Shown here piece by piece: positions 34,801-46,057 of a DNA stretch of 64,000 nucleotides; within the stretch, counting starts at the first letter, position 1; every line of letters begins with the position of its first letter. The DNA is from Strigamia acuminata (lineage: Eukaryota > Arthropoda > Chilopoda > Geophilomorpha > Linotaeniidae), in NCBI GenBank assembly GCA_949358305.1, contig OX442318.1, positions 10,770,517 to 10,834,516 of the forward strand. The letters run 5' to 3'. A model generated the notes under the pieces. The model ran no database searches. It saw only the letters and a list, made by a program, of their open reading frames with translations, and had not been told where the DNA came from. The position numbers and the translations under genes are program-made.

Positions 34801-37800
34801 CCACGGAAGTAATTTACTTGCATTAGCAACAACAGCAACTTATGATAAAAAAACTGGAGTAAGAATAAAACCACATAAAATAACATTACAGAATAATATC
34901 AATTCATTATTTATTCCAGTGTTTCGTCCTTCATACTCCATCAACTGAAGCATGGAAGTGTTGGTCTGGAAACTTAGGAAAATGCGTTACCCATGCAATG
35001 GTTTTAGCACAACTGTATACACCTGATGGTGTTTGTCATGGTCTGCATTGGTTCTTCACTCCTATTAGAGACCCACAAACAATGCTGTCATATCCAGGTG
35101 TTTTAGTTGGAGACATGGGAGAAAAAATAGGATTTAATTCTCTGGATAATGGGTAAATTGTAATATAGAGTGAGCCAAAAAGACTTAACATGCAAATGTT
35201 TTTTACACCATAATTAATTAAAAAATGTATTTGAAACTAAAACCATTACACAAAGATTTTAAATCCTGTCTTTTTTATTTTTTAGATTTGTGGCATTCAC
35301 GGAGTATTCTATTCCAAGAAAAGCAATGATAGATAACATTTCCGATGTAACGCCTGATGGGAAATACACCTCAACTGAACCAGACTCTCGTAAAAGATTT
35401 GCTTCAATAGCGAGCAATTTAAATTTCTCTCGCTTGGGATGTATTATAACGACTATCACGTTGCTACAAAAAGGAATGATCATTGCCGTAAGATATGCTG
35501 CAGTTAGAAAACAATTTGCACCATCAGCAAAAGCAGCTGAAACAACTATTTTGGAGTATCCACTTCATCAATCGCGACTATTGCCGTATCTCAGTGCATG
35601 CTTTGTGTTTGACATTGTCTATGCAGCATTCTGTCCCAAAAATCTGAATTATAATCAGGAATTAAATTTAAACAAAAACACGGTAAGAGAAAACTAAACT
35701 AGAATACGACTTCCAATGTTAATTAACTGCATGTTTTTAATTTCCAGCCAATAGACAGCCTAAACCGTATAGTTATTAGTCTAAAAGTAATAACAACCTG
35801 GGTAGCAAGAGACGGTCTGCAACAAGCCAGAGAATGTTGTGGCGGACATGGCTATTTGAAAGGTACCAAATGTTATTACAGCACCAAATTTTTGCAAAGC
35901 CATTCATGATGTTTAATTTTTGCTTGCAGCGGCTGGAATTGGTGATCTCCGCAATGATAATGATAGTCTGCTCACTCTGGAAGGGGACAATAATGTACTA
36001 TTGCTGCAAATAAGCAAATACTTAATCAGCGCTTATCAAAACAAGATGGAAGGTAAACTACCATTTGATAATTACAGTAGGTGCATTCAAAGTTAAAATC
36101 CAAACTTGACTTATCGTTATCTGAATTATTGATAATAATTAAAATAAATCATTTGATATGTTGCCTATAAAGTGAATAGTAATTTGACTGATTCGGCTGA
36201 AGTATTGTATACAAGTAAGTCAGTCTGGCGGATGTTGTCCACTTGTATGGCAATTGGGTAGATGAAGCAAGGTGAGGATGGTTTTATCCACGAGGTATAC
36301 AACCTCAAGAGAGAGTAATTGGAGGCTGCCCACCACTAGCCAATGTGGGACTTTACAGCTAAGGGCCAGGGCCTTAACAGGGAAGACAAGAAACAACAGA
36401 TCTGGGCAGGTTGAAATCAAGTCTTTTACTGATTTAATAATATGTAATTTGATAACAAAGAAAACTTATAATAAAGAAAGTACTTAATCATAACAGCAAA
36501 GCATTCTTACAATAATAGCACATGCAAGAAAAAGGCTTAAACTAGTTTAAACATGGGAACATTGGCAATATAAGAAACAATACAGAAAATTAAGAATTAA
36601 CTCTGCAAACTAACAATAATCACATTAAAAAATAATTGTGCCTAAAACCAGCTGACTGGCTTCTATGTTTTCATTAGTCGAGAATGGCCGATTAATATTA
36701 TCTGTGTACTATTATACTGTAAAAGTATATTCTTTTTCTTCTTTTTTATAGGAAAACATGTACAAACGCAATTTGGTCTGTATGACTTCCTAGAAAATCT
36801 TGATGAAACCTTAAAAAGTAAATGCGACGATACCAATAAACTCGCTTCACCACGAGGCCTTCTCGACGCTTACAACTGGCTCATTTGTTATCTTCTCACT
36901 GAAACACTATCAAAGCTGAACCAAGAAATTGCAACCGGGTCCAACACAATTGATGCTTTCAACAAAATACACACCTATTATGGCAAAAGTCTAGCAATTG
37001 CTTTCAGCGAGGTAGGATTTCTAATCCATCATTTTCAGTTTCAATTACTCTTCCAATAAACTAAACATTCAATTCCAGTTTCTGATAATCCGTTGTTACT
37101 TCAATTCACTCGGCACCGATGAGCCACCCAAAGACTGTGCTCCAGTTATGCATGATCTAGGCATGCTTTATGCTTCATGGAGTCTAGAGCGACATTTAAT
37201 ATATCTGTGCAAAGGAAATTACTTTGCTGCCAATTCTGGCATCGACGCAATTCGGAAGAATGTCACAACTCTTTGCCTCCGAATTAAAAATGAATCGGTT
37301 GCTTTGGTCGATGCAATTGCACCGCCGGATGAAATATTGAATTCTGTTTTAGGTTCGAGTGATGGACAGGTCAGTATATACAGAATACCAAATATTTGGA
37401 TACGTTCAATTGCGGCCTTACAAATTGTAAGGTGCGGCACAAAAAATTAGAAACACGTGAAATTTGTTTGTTTTGAAATGATCTTTTCATTTTATGGTTT
37501 TCTAACCTATTCCAATCGTTTTTTTACATCAAAATAAGCAAGAAACCTTGTTTTTTAACATGGAAACGTTTAATTTTCTCTCGTAATCAACTAAAATGAA
37601 AAAATACCTAGGTTCAAAAAATTAAGAACAGTTGGTTAACAATGATTTATGACAATGTAGGCAATGATTTAGTACCATTTAATACCAAATAAAGTTACCC
37701 TACTTTAGGATAACTATGTACACCCTGTCTAACATGGAATTAATTAGTGATTTTAATGTGGAAACAACATGGTTTGCAACGCATTTTCCATTTGGCTGTA

Positions 37801-38887
37801 AATAAAAATCAGTCTGCTCGAAAAATTGCTATTGAATTCAGTGTAAAGGTATAAAATACCACATTTTCTTGAGTTTTGAAGAAGAATGACAATAGTAAGT
37901 AGATGAAAAAGAAGGCAAAACCATTCCTAAAAAAAAACACAAAGAAGACAGCTCAAACCTGAGATGCAGAATGAAGAAAAATAATTTTCTGTGATGAAAA
38001 AAGTTCAACCTTAATGACCCAGATGGCAATAAATACTATTGGCATAATTTAAATAAAGAAGAGGAGTATTTTTCAAAGGTGGAGGAATTGTGATGGTATG
38101 GAGTGGTTTTAGTTTTAAGGAAAAAACATCTTTAGCCTTAATTTCTGGAAGAATGCATGCAAATGCATATCAGGACATGCTAAAGAAACATTTACATCCC
38201 TACAAAACTAGACTCAAAGGCAGAAAAGCCACCTTTCAGCAACACAATGCCCCAGTCCACAAAGCTGCGGCTACTTTTCCACATTAAAATCACTAATTAA
38301 TTCCATGTTAGACAGGGTGTACATAGTTATCCTAAAGTAGGGTAACTTTATTTGGTATTAAATGGTACTAAATCATTGCCTACATTGTCATAAATCATTG
38401 TTAACCAACTGTTCATAATTTTTTGAACCTAGGTATTTATTCATTTTAGTTGATTACAAGAGAAAATTAAAAGTTTCCATGTTAAAAAAACAAGGTTTCT
38501 TGCTTATTTTGATGTGAAAAAACGATTGGAATAGGTTAGAAAACCATACAATGAAAAGATCATTTCAAAACAGACAAATTTCACGTGTTTCTAATTTTTT
38601 GTGCCGCACCTTATCTTGCCAATCGCATAAATTGGGCGTCCCTGTGGTGAAAATGGGGGTAAATTAGTAGGAGCAAATTTAGTTTATTTTGGGGTGAAAA
38701 AGGAATAAAATGGGGGGTAAATAATTTATCCCTATTAACTAGATACAATACTAACAAATCAGATCTGTTTGTTTTACAGGTGTACAAACGTCTAGTGTCA
38801 AGTTTTGTGACTGGTGACAAGAACATGCAAAGACCTCACTGGTGGAAAGAAATGCGTCCAATATCAAGTGTGTCTAGCAATCTGTAG
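31819..38887 (+). CDS. ACOX3: Peroxisomal acyl-CoA oxidase, ACOX3-like
   Basis: There are eleven GT-AG exons, 684 aa: 31819-31956, 33400-33627, 34636-34707, 34769-34858, 34920-35152, 35286-35682, 35748-35862, 35930-36052, 36752-37011, 37079-37369, 38780-38887. Length and layout fit the ACOX3 (branched-chain acyl-CoA oxidase) group, whose members are about 700 aa. Diagnostic stretches are GGPLAEYRSRASFDWKRL near the N-terminus, IALTEVGHGSN at the flavin/substrate site in exon 4, YPGVLVGDMGEKIG in exon 5, CCGGHGYLK in exon 7 and LEGDNNVLLLQ in exon 8, whose Glu (codon 35980-35982) matches the catalytic base. The protein ends SNL, a non-standard tripeptide close to the peroxisomal PTS1 signal SKL. 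It would catalyse FAD-dependent alpha,beta-dehydrogenation of acyl-CoA with H2O2 release, the first step of peroxisomal beta-oxidation. AATAAA is at 39007. Three introns carry transposons. Assignment to ACOX3 over ACOX1 is by remembered similarity. Confidence 0.93.
32019..33172. mobile_element. Non-autonomous hAT element in ACOX intron 1
   Basis: The terminal inverted repeats CAGGGGTCGGCAACC and GGTTGCCAACCCTTG are flanked by a perfect 8-bp duplication TCGTAGTG (32011-32018 and 33173-33180), the hallmark of hAT transposition. No transposase is present. A palindromic element is nested inside (32311-33085), and the left part also holds GGGCGTCGCTAAAG repeats and a degenerate CCTAA-rich stretch. 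Confidence 0.9.
32311..33085. mobile_element. 775-bp palindromic element nested in the hAT element
   Basis: Inverted arms of more than 300 bp begin with CAGGGTGTCCCAAAAGTCTG and meet near 32660-32760; the element is flanked by TA on both sides. It shares its arm with the half element at 21781-22030. No ORF of note is present. Confidence 0.88.
33943..34064. mobile_element. Small MITE (GCTGCATT ends) in ACOX intron 2
   Basis: The ends GCTGCATT and ATGCAGC are inverted and flanked by TA. The internal TTAAGTTTTAACATGG-like stretch is shared in inverse orientation with the copy at 48685-48820. Confidence 0.65.
34098..34492. mobile_element. Hairpin MITE, TATACTCT family, ACOX intron 2
   Basis: The left arm TATACTCTTACCAACTACAA, followed by a GTTGGGCCC block and CCCATTGGGCGAGCC, is mirrored at about 34443-34492. 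The core CATTTCATTGGTGTAGTGAT is conserved. A 28-base A run lies near 34387. Confidence 0.85.
37430..38611 (+). mobile_element. Decayed Tc1-like transposon in ACOX intron 10
   Basis: Long inverted repeats of over 300 bp start AGGTGCGGCACAAAAAATTA and end GTGCCGCACCT, with TA target duplications at 37428-37429 and 38612-38613. The centre keeps only part of a transposase (about 38090-38287): MVWSGFSFKEK, SGRMHANAYQD and FQQHNAPVH, where the catalytic Asp of the usual FQQDNAPVH is His. The N-terminal DNA-binding region and the final Glu are missing, so it is inactive. Confidence 0.9.
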
Positions 38888-39240
38888 ATGACGATTCATT
38901 CTTATTTCATAAACTTTATGCTAATACTGCAATTTGGTTGTATGGTGCTGTGCTATTTTCACATATATGATTGTAAACTTCCAAAGCATTACTAAAAATT
39001 GAAGTGAATAAAAACCACATGGATAATTCAAAAAAGAGCAAAGTTGTAGACAGATTGATACAACACAAAATATAAAATTAAAAATGCATATCGATGCAGA
39101 GATTACTACTTGAAGCATTATTAAAAAGGCAGTGGCTACGTTCACGTCCGACGTTCACGTATTATTTTCATGACGCACTGTATTGGTTGAGACCTATTGA
39201 TGTCGGTTTTTTTCTCATACAAGGGGTGGGGTTGCTCCCC
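38888..39240. other. ACOX3 3' flank
   Basis: The polyadenylation signal AATAAA lies at 39007-39012, about 120 bases after the stop codon. Nothing else is recognised. Confidence 0.5.
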
Positions 39241-39267
39241 TTGAAGGCTTTCCTGCCTTTCAACAAT

Positions 39268-39450
39268 GCAAAAAACTTAACTTTTTATTCCAACAATTCT
39301 TCAGTTGTTAGTCTGTTTAAGAATCAAGGCAGCATGACTAGTTTACTTCATTCTCATAAGCTTAGTAGGAAATTGTGGAAGGAGGCAGATAGCCTAGGTT
39401 TTCATTTTTCTGTAGTGCATATTGAAGGAAAGAGACGCTTTATACACTTT
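39268..39450 (+). pseudogene. RNase H-like retroelement remnant
   Basis: The frame reads LTFYSNNSSVVSLFKNQGS, then LSRKLWKEADSLGFHFSVVH followed by IEGKRR. This resembles the C-terminal RNase H region of DIRS-like or other LTR retroelements, where a DN..V..L..Q segment is followed by a V.HI.GK motif before the domain ends. The usual Asp before Asn is Ser, and the expected ADALSR after the lysine is absent. It is a short, inactive fragment; the family assignment is tentative. Confidence 0.35.
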
Positions 39451-39761
39451 ACCCCCAAAACCGTCAACACCACTCAATTCCCCACCCTTGAATACCCCTA
39501 GATCCAAATTTTGGAGATGATCCGAGAGGACCTCAGTAATAATAATAATTAAATTTATATAAACTTTTGTAACTGTGTAATTTGTTAGTCAAACACCCTG
39601 TAGAAGTTAACATTTTCAGTTAAATAAAATAAAATAAACATTCGAGCAACAAAATTGGTGAAAATCGGTAAATATCTTGAAAAATCATTTTCAATCACCA
39701 AAAGCGCAATGAATTTGGCTCAAAATCAAAAAAATATCGACTACGGACAACTGCCGCCTGA

Positions 39762-39904
39762 CGCCTGACAGTTAGTCTGGAATAGTCAGGTGCCTGATGC
39801 CTGACACTTGACGTTTATTTTTGGCGGAAAGGGGGAGTCAGAAGCCTGACACCTGACAGTCCAGAATAGTCAGGTGTCCGACACCTGACACCTGACGCCA
39901 ACAT
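39762..39904. repeat. Minisatellite of CCTGACACCTGACA type
   Basis: Repeats of an 7-8 bp motif (CCTGACA / CCTGACG) are grouped in longer blocks separated by AGTCCAGAATAGTCAGGTG and its relatives. The two blocks either side of about 39815 are similar, indicating duplication of a larger unit. Confidence 0.7.
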
Positions 39905-40529
39905 TTGTATTTGTTCTGTTCACCATGACTGCAATAATAACCATGCGTGTATCAAAAAGGTGATTATTCTGTGCTATACCGCCAATTATTTATAAATCGA
40001 CAATTCAAATATCCCACATAATTGACATAATTAACAACGTTAAAGGTCTGAAAGTGTATTAAGAAATTTCCATTCTCATTTTTATTAGATATTGCTCGCA
40101 TGCTCCAACATCAAGCAGTTAAAACTCTTAAGTATTGATTAGCACAAACACCGGAAAAATACTTCATGCATAATCGATGTCTTTTTTATGATAACAGCGC
40201 ATAAACAACATCGTAAAACGAACGAATAATGTCTTTTTAAACTACGCATGTACAACATCGTAAAACGAACGAGTAAAGTCTCGTTTAACTACCCATAAAA
40301 AAACATCATAAACTGAATACTTCACTATCCTTTTAAACGTATATAAAAGATTGCAATAGAACTCTGAGTAGCTACTTGGGCCAAACTGTGGTAAGATATC
40401 GCACAAATACAACAACAATAACAATTTTGTATTTCAATCGTCTGCTGTCTAATTCCAACCTCAACTTATCATTTGTATACCAGAGTTCAGGTAAGCTTTC
40501 TTCAAAAATAATAAAATAACGTGTGCTTA

Positions 40530-40735
40530 AATGTGCAATGCGCATGCGCACGCACATGTAAGTGACTTAATAAAAGGTGGAAAAGGAACTTTCCAGTTAC
40601 TTTCCTGAAAGTCACTTAGATGACTTTACTTGGTCAAAATGTGATGTAATTATCGTCACTTCCGCCCTCCGAAAGGCAGTTAAGCCAGTTAAGTGACTTT
40701 CTACTATCAGATTCAACGCACCTACTGACTTTTAA
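40530..40735. repeat. Right part of a GGTGCATTCAA-type MITE upstream of ENaC gene 1
   Basis: Nearly the same sequence occurs at 62245-62445, inside a full element with inverted ends. The right end here (GATTCAACGCACC followed by TA) is only about 45 bases from the start codon at 40779, so the element forms the proximal upstream region of the gene. Confidence 0.75.
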
Positions 40736-40778
40736 ATCTAAATAATGGTGTATCATTGGATAGATATATTTGAGTTCA

Positions 40779-43700
40779 ATGGACCGAATGGACGCAGATG
40801 GATCAAATCAACCATTTAACTGGATTCAACAAGTTAGAAAAAGGAGAATACAACATTATGTCAGTACTATATTGAGTGAACAAATGGCTTTACCATCTTT
40901 CGTGTCATCTTTGAAAAACATTTCAAAAATGAGGAAAGTCAAGTCTATTCTGCTTTTCACTTCACTTCTTTTGAATTTGTCAACATGCGTTTTCCAAACT
41001 GTGGACCGCATATTGCATTATATGGATGAGCCAACAAAAGTTAACGCATACTTAACTGAAACAAACTACGGTTATTTTCCATACGTTTATTTCTCTCCAT
41101 TTGGGACGCAAGAGTACGTAAATTTCCTCGTTAAATTAGATAATACTCGATACGATGAATGGTCTTGTCCGGATTTGATTGACGACGACGTCGTTCCGGC
41201 TTATGAAAGCCTAGAATATTTGAGTGTACCTAGTTACATTACTAGGGCATACTTTAAAATGGTATTAACTTTCAATTATTGCTTCTCTTCGCAAAAAAAT
41301 AAACAACAACTTCTTTCAGGGAGCATCGGATGTCAACCTTACTGTTAAAAGTTACGATTCAATTTATCATCCAATGGCACAAGTTTCAAGTGGTAAATTA
41401 ATCAAATTTGTGCGTTCATTAATATTTTAATGTTCTTTTTCATTTAGTATCGCGATTTCCATACGGAAATGCTAAATACCGAATGATAATCAACCTAAAA
41501 CTTCCAATTGGCTGTGGAATGATTTATGTAAGTCTTGAATATAACCAAATCTCAGATGACATATGAATTATTAACATAAAGCTATTTTCACCGATATCAG
41601 TGGAAATGATCCCCTAAGTCCCACTAAAATAATTGTTCACTATAAAACAGTCTACCTTATCTTGAAATGCTCGCACTAGACTCACAAACAAAATAAAACA
41701 AAATGTCAAATTGTTTTCTCCGAAAATATACAAACTTGTATTTTCTTAAATCTAAAGGTACTTACGGATACATCGGCAATAAAATATCATCTAGTAATGC
41801 ATGGATTAACTTTACAAAAAGGATATACGCATCTAGCTGCAACTGATATACAAAAAGTATGAATTTAATTCTTTTTTTTATATTCTCCAATTTACGACAA
41901 ATCCCGATTTTATTCATTTATTTATTTTTTAAATAGTTATTTAGTTAGCGAAAAACTACCGATAGCAAAATATAAGCAATAAAATAGCAAAAATTAACTA
42001 TTTTATACTTAACTGGTGCTAGCTAGCAATAGCAACATTTAAAGGTCATAGGAAGAGAAAAATAAAAATTGACAAGAAGATTACTTACGTCATTATTAGA
42101 CCAAATCCATTGTTCTTACTTGTTCAATTGTTGTTCGACTTTTTATCGTTTGTCTAAACTTTGCAAAATTGTAAAATGTCCTCCATTTTTAGTTTTCGAA
42201 AGTTTCGAAAAGTTGTCGTTGTTGGCGCTTTTTATGACGTCACCGGTGACAAACAAGCAGCTTTGTAACATTGGCTTGGCTTCGTTTAAGAGCTATGAAA
42301 ATTTTTATTAGTTATTTTGAATCTATACGCATGCACCGAATAGCAAACAATTATTTAATGAATATTAAAAGCCAAATAACCTAACAGTACTGTCAAATTA
42401 ATGGAAAAAAATTTCAGAACTCTTAAATGAAGCCAAGCCAATGCTAAAAAGCTTTGTTTGTAGCCGATGACGTCATAAAAAGCGCCACCAACGACAACAT
42501 CTTGAAACTTTCGAAAACTAAAAATGGAGGACATTTTAAAATTTTGCAAAGTTTAAACAAACAATAGGTGCATTCAATTCTAAAATAGCTTTCAAAAACC
42601 GTTTTTCATCGTTTTCCGAAAACGATGAAAACGGTTTTCAACATTGAGCAGCATTATTACCACACGAAGCATGCTCAGTCTGTAAATATATTTAAATATA
42701 TTTAATTTAATAGTAATGTAAGTTTATTTAAATTAATAGTATTATTATTATTCATTTAAGAACAGGAAATCAGCCTAAAATTAACCGCATCCAATCGCGC
42801 AAATGCGCCCGAAAATTGGCCGCACTCAATCGCGCACATGCGCCCGAAATTTGGGCGCATTCGATCGCGCACATGCGGCCGAAAATTGGCGGCATTCTAT
42901 CGCGCAAATGCGCCCGAAAATTGCCTGCATTCAATCGTGCAAATGCAGCCTAGCTTCGGCCGCATTCCATCGTTCTTAAAGGCTTAATAATTATACATAT
43001 AAGTTATATTAAATAAACTTACATTTTTGTGTGTGCTTCCACCGCCAATCTATTCGATTACAAAATGGCGGCCCGGGGACAACGATTTGAAAAACCACGA
43101 ATTTCTAGTTTTCATGAAATCGGTTTTCAAAAAACCGATTTTTGAAATGTGACGTCAAATGCGTCTACATCCGGTGTTGGGAAACTGCGAAAACGAGAAA
43201 AACGACGAAAACGGAGAAAACCATTTAGAATCGAACGCACCTATTATAAAAATCTAACCACAATTGCACAAGTAAGAACAATGGATTTGGTCTAATAATG
43301 ACATAAGTAATCTTCTTGTCAATTGTTATTTTTCTCTTTCTATGACTTTTAGCGAAAGGTAGATCATGCTAAAAAGGAAAAATTTTCGAGAAGCTATTTT
43401 TGTTGGTTGTTAGGCCCAACACTATAACGTATTTCCTTAATTACAAGTCACCCTCGAATACAAGTGGAATTTGAATTTCAATTAAAGGTCGCCCTCAATT
43501 AGAAATCCTCCACAATTAGCAGCAGTAGTTTGTAATTACAAGCTGCAACTGTTAATTCCAAGAAATAAGATATTCTACTTTTTCAGGCATGGATAGCTAT
43601 AGGTCAGTTTAAGTCAGATTAAAATGGCTTCTACGGATCTAGATTTCCAGAGGGAATTCACTGCATATGAAATAATAATAATCTCCCAAATTTTAATTTG

Positions 43701-46057
43701 TTTTTAGACATGATATAATCAGAATCCATAATGTATATTTTAGTATCACTTTGTCGACACCAAGAAAAATCCGTGTGATAATAACTTAGATGACTGTATA
43801 CGTCAATGTCTCGAGAAAAAAATTACTTGCAGGTATTCGCATTTTTTTGCAATTATTATTCTTTCTTTCCGTGAAAGAGCTTCTATAGGCAATAAAATAA
43901 TTAATAATTTCAATTTTTCCAACTTTTTCCATATTAAAAAATATACACAGATTTCCATTTTATGAAGCACGAAAACTAAAGAAATGCAACGATAGTGATT
44001 TCAAAGACGAACGCAGCAAGTTGCAGCAATTAATCTTAAGTAAAAATATAGAAACACACTGCAACTGTTCAAATTTATGCGATGTGACACAACAGAGTGT
44101 AACATACGATCAAATTGCCTACACGGGGAGTTTCCTTGAAGTATCAGTTGTAAATAATTACTTTCGAACAATACAAGAATATTACTCGTACAATGTCATC
44201 TCTCTACTGTGTGATATTGGAGGAAACATCGGACTCTACTTCGGCATGTCTTGTTTAACACTGGTCGAAATATTTGTTTATTGCTGCAAAATATCTTTTA
44301 CCATGTTCGGCAAAAAAAAGAAAAATCTCACCGAATTGGAAGAGAAATTCCCAGCAATACTGAAAGAAATTCTGGAAACACAAAAACCATCAAATCGAAA
44401 AAACAAACTGAAAAAATTCATTTCACTGCTGCTGCTTTTCATCTCCGCATATTACGTTTACGACTTGATTGATACGTACTTGGATTATCCACTCTACAAA
44501 ACCATTAGGCTCGTTAGAGATAACATCATTCATTTCCCACTAGTTATTGAATGTATGGACAATAAGAAGATAATAATCGCAAAACAAAAATTGGCTAAAC
44601 AACTGAATGCAAATGATTGTGGTCAGTTTCAACTCTACGATTTACTCCACAGCTCATCTAAATATGCAAACAAACCGGAGCAATTATGGAATGACTCTTC
44701 AAACTTTAAATTCCATTACGACAATTTCCAACCCTACTATCAACCAGTGGTAAGAAATTATACTAAATAAGCCAAGTGAATTATTTTAATTTATTTTCTA
44801 TGATCTTTTAATGTTTACAAATGTTGCAGACAATCAAATGGATGCGAGACCAATTTTTTGCAAATTATTCAATTGTGCCAACACCATTTGGAATGTGCAC
44901 TGCTTTTAAAAAAGGTATAGAAATATAAAACAAAAAATATTTACTTTCATTTACTCAAATGTTGATAGTTGATCTCCCGTTTTCTCTACAAAATAACCAT
45001 GTACAAGTGTATAATTTTGACGAACTTCGCTTTGACAAGTACAAGTGCAGCTCACACCAACCAGTGAGATATTTCCTGTATCATACAACGTTCACTTTGA
45101 TTAACATTTTTCATTCTAGCACTTCGTCCTACCACAAAACCAATACTTACATCCTAAGCATATTTTTTACGTGTCTGTTGCCTACGTCGCAATTGAAATA
45201 GCTCGTCAAACGGTTATTATAAATCGTCATAACATAGCACTGTTAATAACTTACAGTAGCTGATTTCTATTTTTTCAGTTGATTCGAATAAATACTCCAA
45301 AAAGTCCTTGTAAACCAGATGATCAAGTCTCCGAATGCGAACGAAAATGTTTTTCAGACAAAATGGAGAAACAACCATTCAACTGCAGGTATGTGTGTTG
45401 AGACAATAGTCATAACTACACAGTACAGGTGTGAAGAAATCCACAAAAATACCACAAAATCTGAAATTCAGAAATGACAAATTCGGACAAAATTTTATTA
45501 AAAATGCAAACATCTCGAGAACAAAAGCTTGGATCGTCAAAAACTAAAGACCAAAGGATAGAGCGGAAAAAACTGCACCAGAAACGTTAATGAAACAACA
45601 CTACCCACCCCTAATAATTAATATAAATTTAATTGAACAATTCATACATTTTTTTGAGACACCCTATTTGGTAGACTTCATTGTAACTTAGTTTCATTGA
45701 TATTCTATTAGCTTGCCATTTATGGACAATAATACATCACTGTGTACCACTCCAGAAACGGCTAAAACAACTATACAAATGTATTTGGAGACTCAATTCA
45801 AGACAAATCCTCAGAGAGACTGTGACTGCGTACAACGCTGTGAAGAGACAACATTCCTGCCGCGGGAAATAAAAAATACAGGCAACTCATACCCGGTGAC
45901 AATCACGTACCGTATTGACAACAACATTCGGGAGGTGATTGAAGAAGAAAAAAAAATAACTATTGTAAAATTATTGTGTAACATTGGATCTATTATTGGT
46001 ATCTTGACTGGTCTCTCAACATTTGCGCTTGCTGAATATTTTATCCGATTGAAGTGA
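40779..46057 (+). CDS. Double-module DEG/ENaC channel protein (gene 1)
   Basis: There are eleven exons: 40779-41261, 41320-41392, 41448-41527, 41758-41856, 43744-43832, 43951-44749, 44830-44914, 44969-45063, 45120-45204 (or to about 45213), 45280-45388, 45712-46057; about 780 aa. Module 1 has TM1 at about residues 54-77, then GYFPYVYF, Cys-rich exon 5 and RFPFYEARKLKKC, and TM2 at about 357-386 with the DEG/ENaC signature (LLCDIGGNIGLYFGMSCLTL). Exon 6 then continues without a break into module 2: linker, TM1 (KKFISLLLLFISAYYVY, about 429-448), FPLVIEC (470-476, the FPxVTxC motif) and a second ectodomain. The last exon carries the final TM2 (KLLCNIGSIIGILTGLSTFA). Both TM2 segments keep G-x-S (GMS, GLS), the selectivity-filter motif. 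The N-terminal His-Gly gating motif is not seen in either module. Ordinary family members have one module. The exon 9/10 junction is ambiguous. The role would be a sodium or mixed cation channel; the ligand is unknown. Confidence 0.88.
42040..43360. mobile_element. Long hairpin element in ENaC gene 1 intron 4
   Basis: The arm from about 42045 (GACAAGAAGATTACTTACGT and onward) to 42340 is mirrored at 42400-42560 and continues at 43245-43345, where ACATAAGTAATCTTCTTGTC reappears inverted. The second arm is split by the element at 42567-43241. Confidence 0.8.
42567..43241. mobile_element. GGTGCATTCAA-type MITE carrying a minisatellite
   Basis: The ends GGTGCATTCAATTCTAAAA and the mirrored end closing in GAACGCACC are flanked by TA on both sides. 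Inside, at about 42785-42970, four to five copies of a 34-bp GC-rich unit (AATCGCGCACATGCGCCCGA type) form a minisatellite. Near the left end there are inverted CGTTTTC / GAAAACG motifs. Confidence 0.8.

Noticed and set aside
39762-39904. CRISPR-like array
   Set aside because: The CCTGACA units are short, contiguous and of variable spacing in a eukaryotic sequence; this is a minisatellite.
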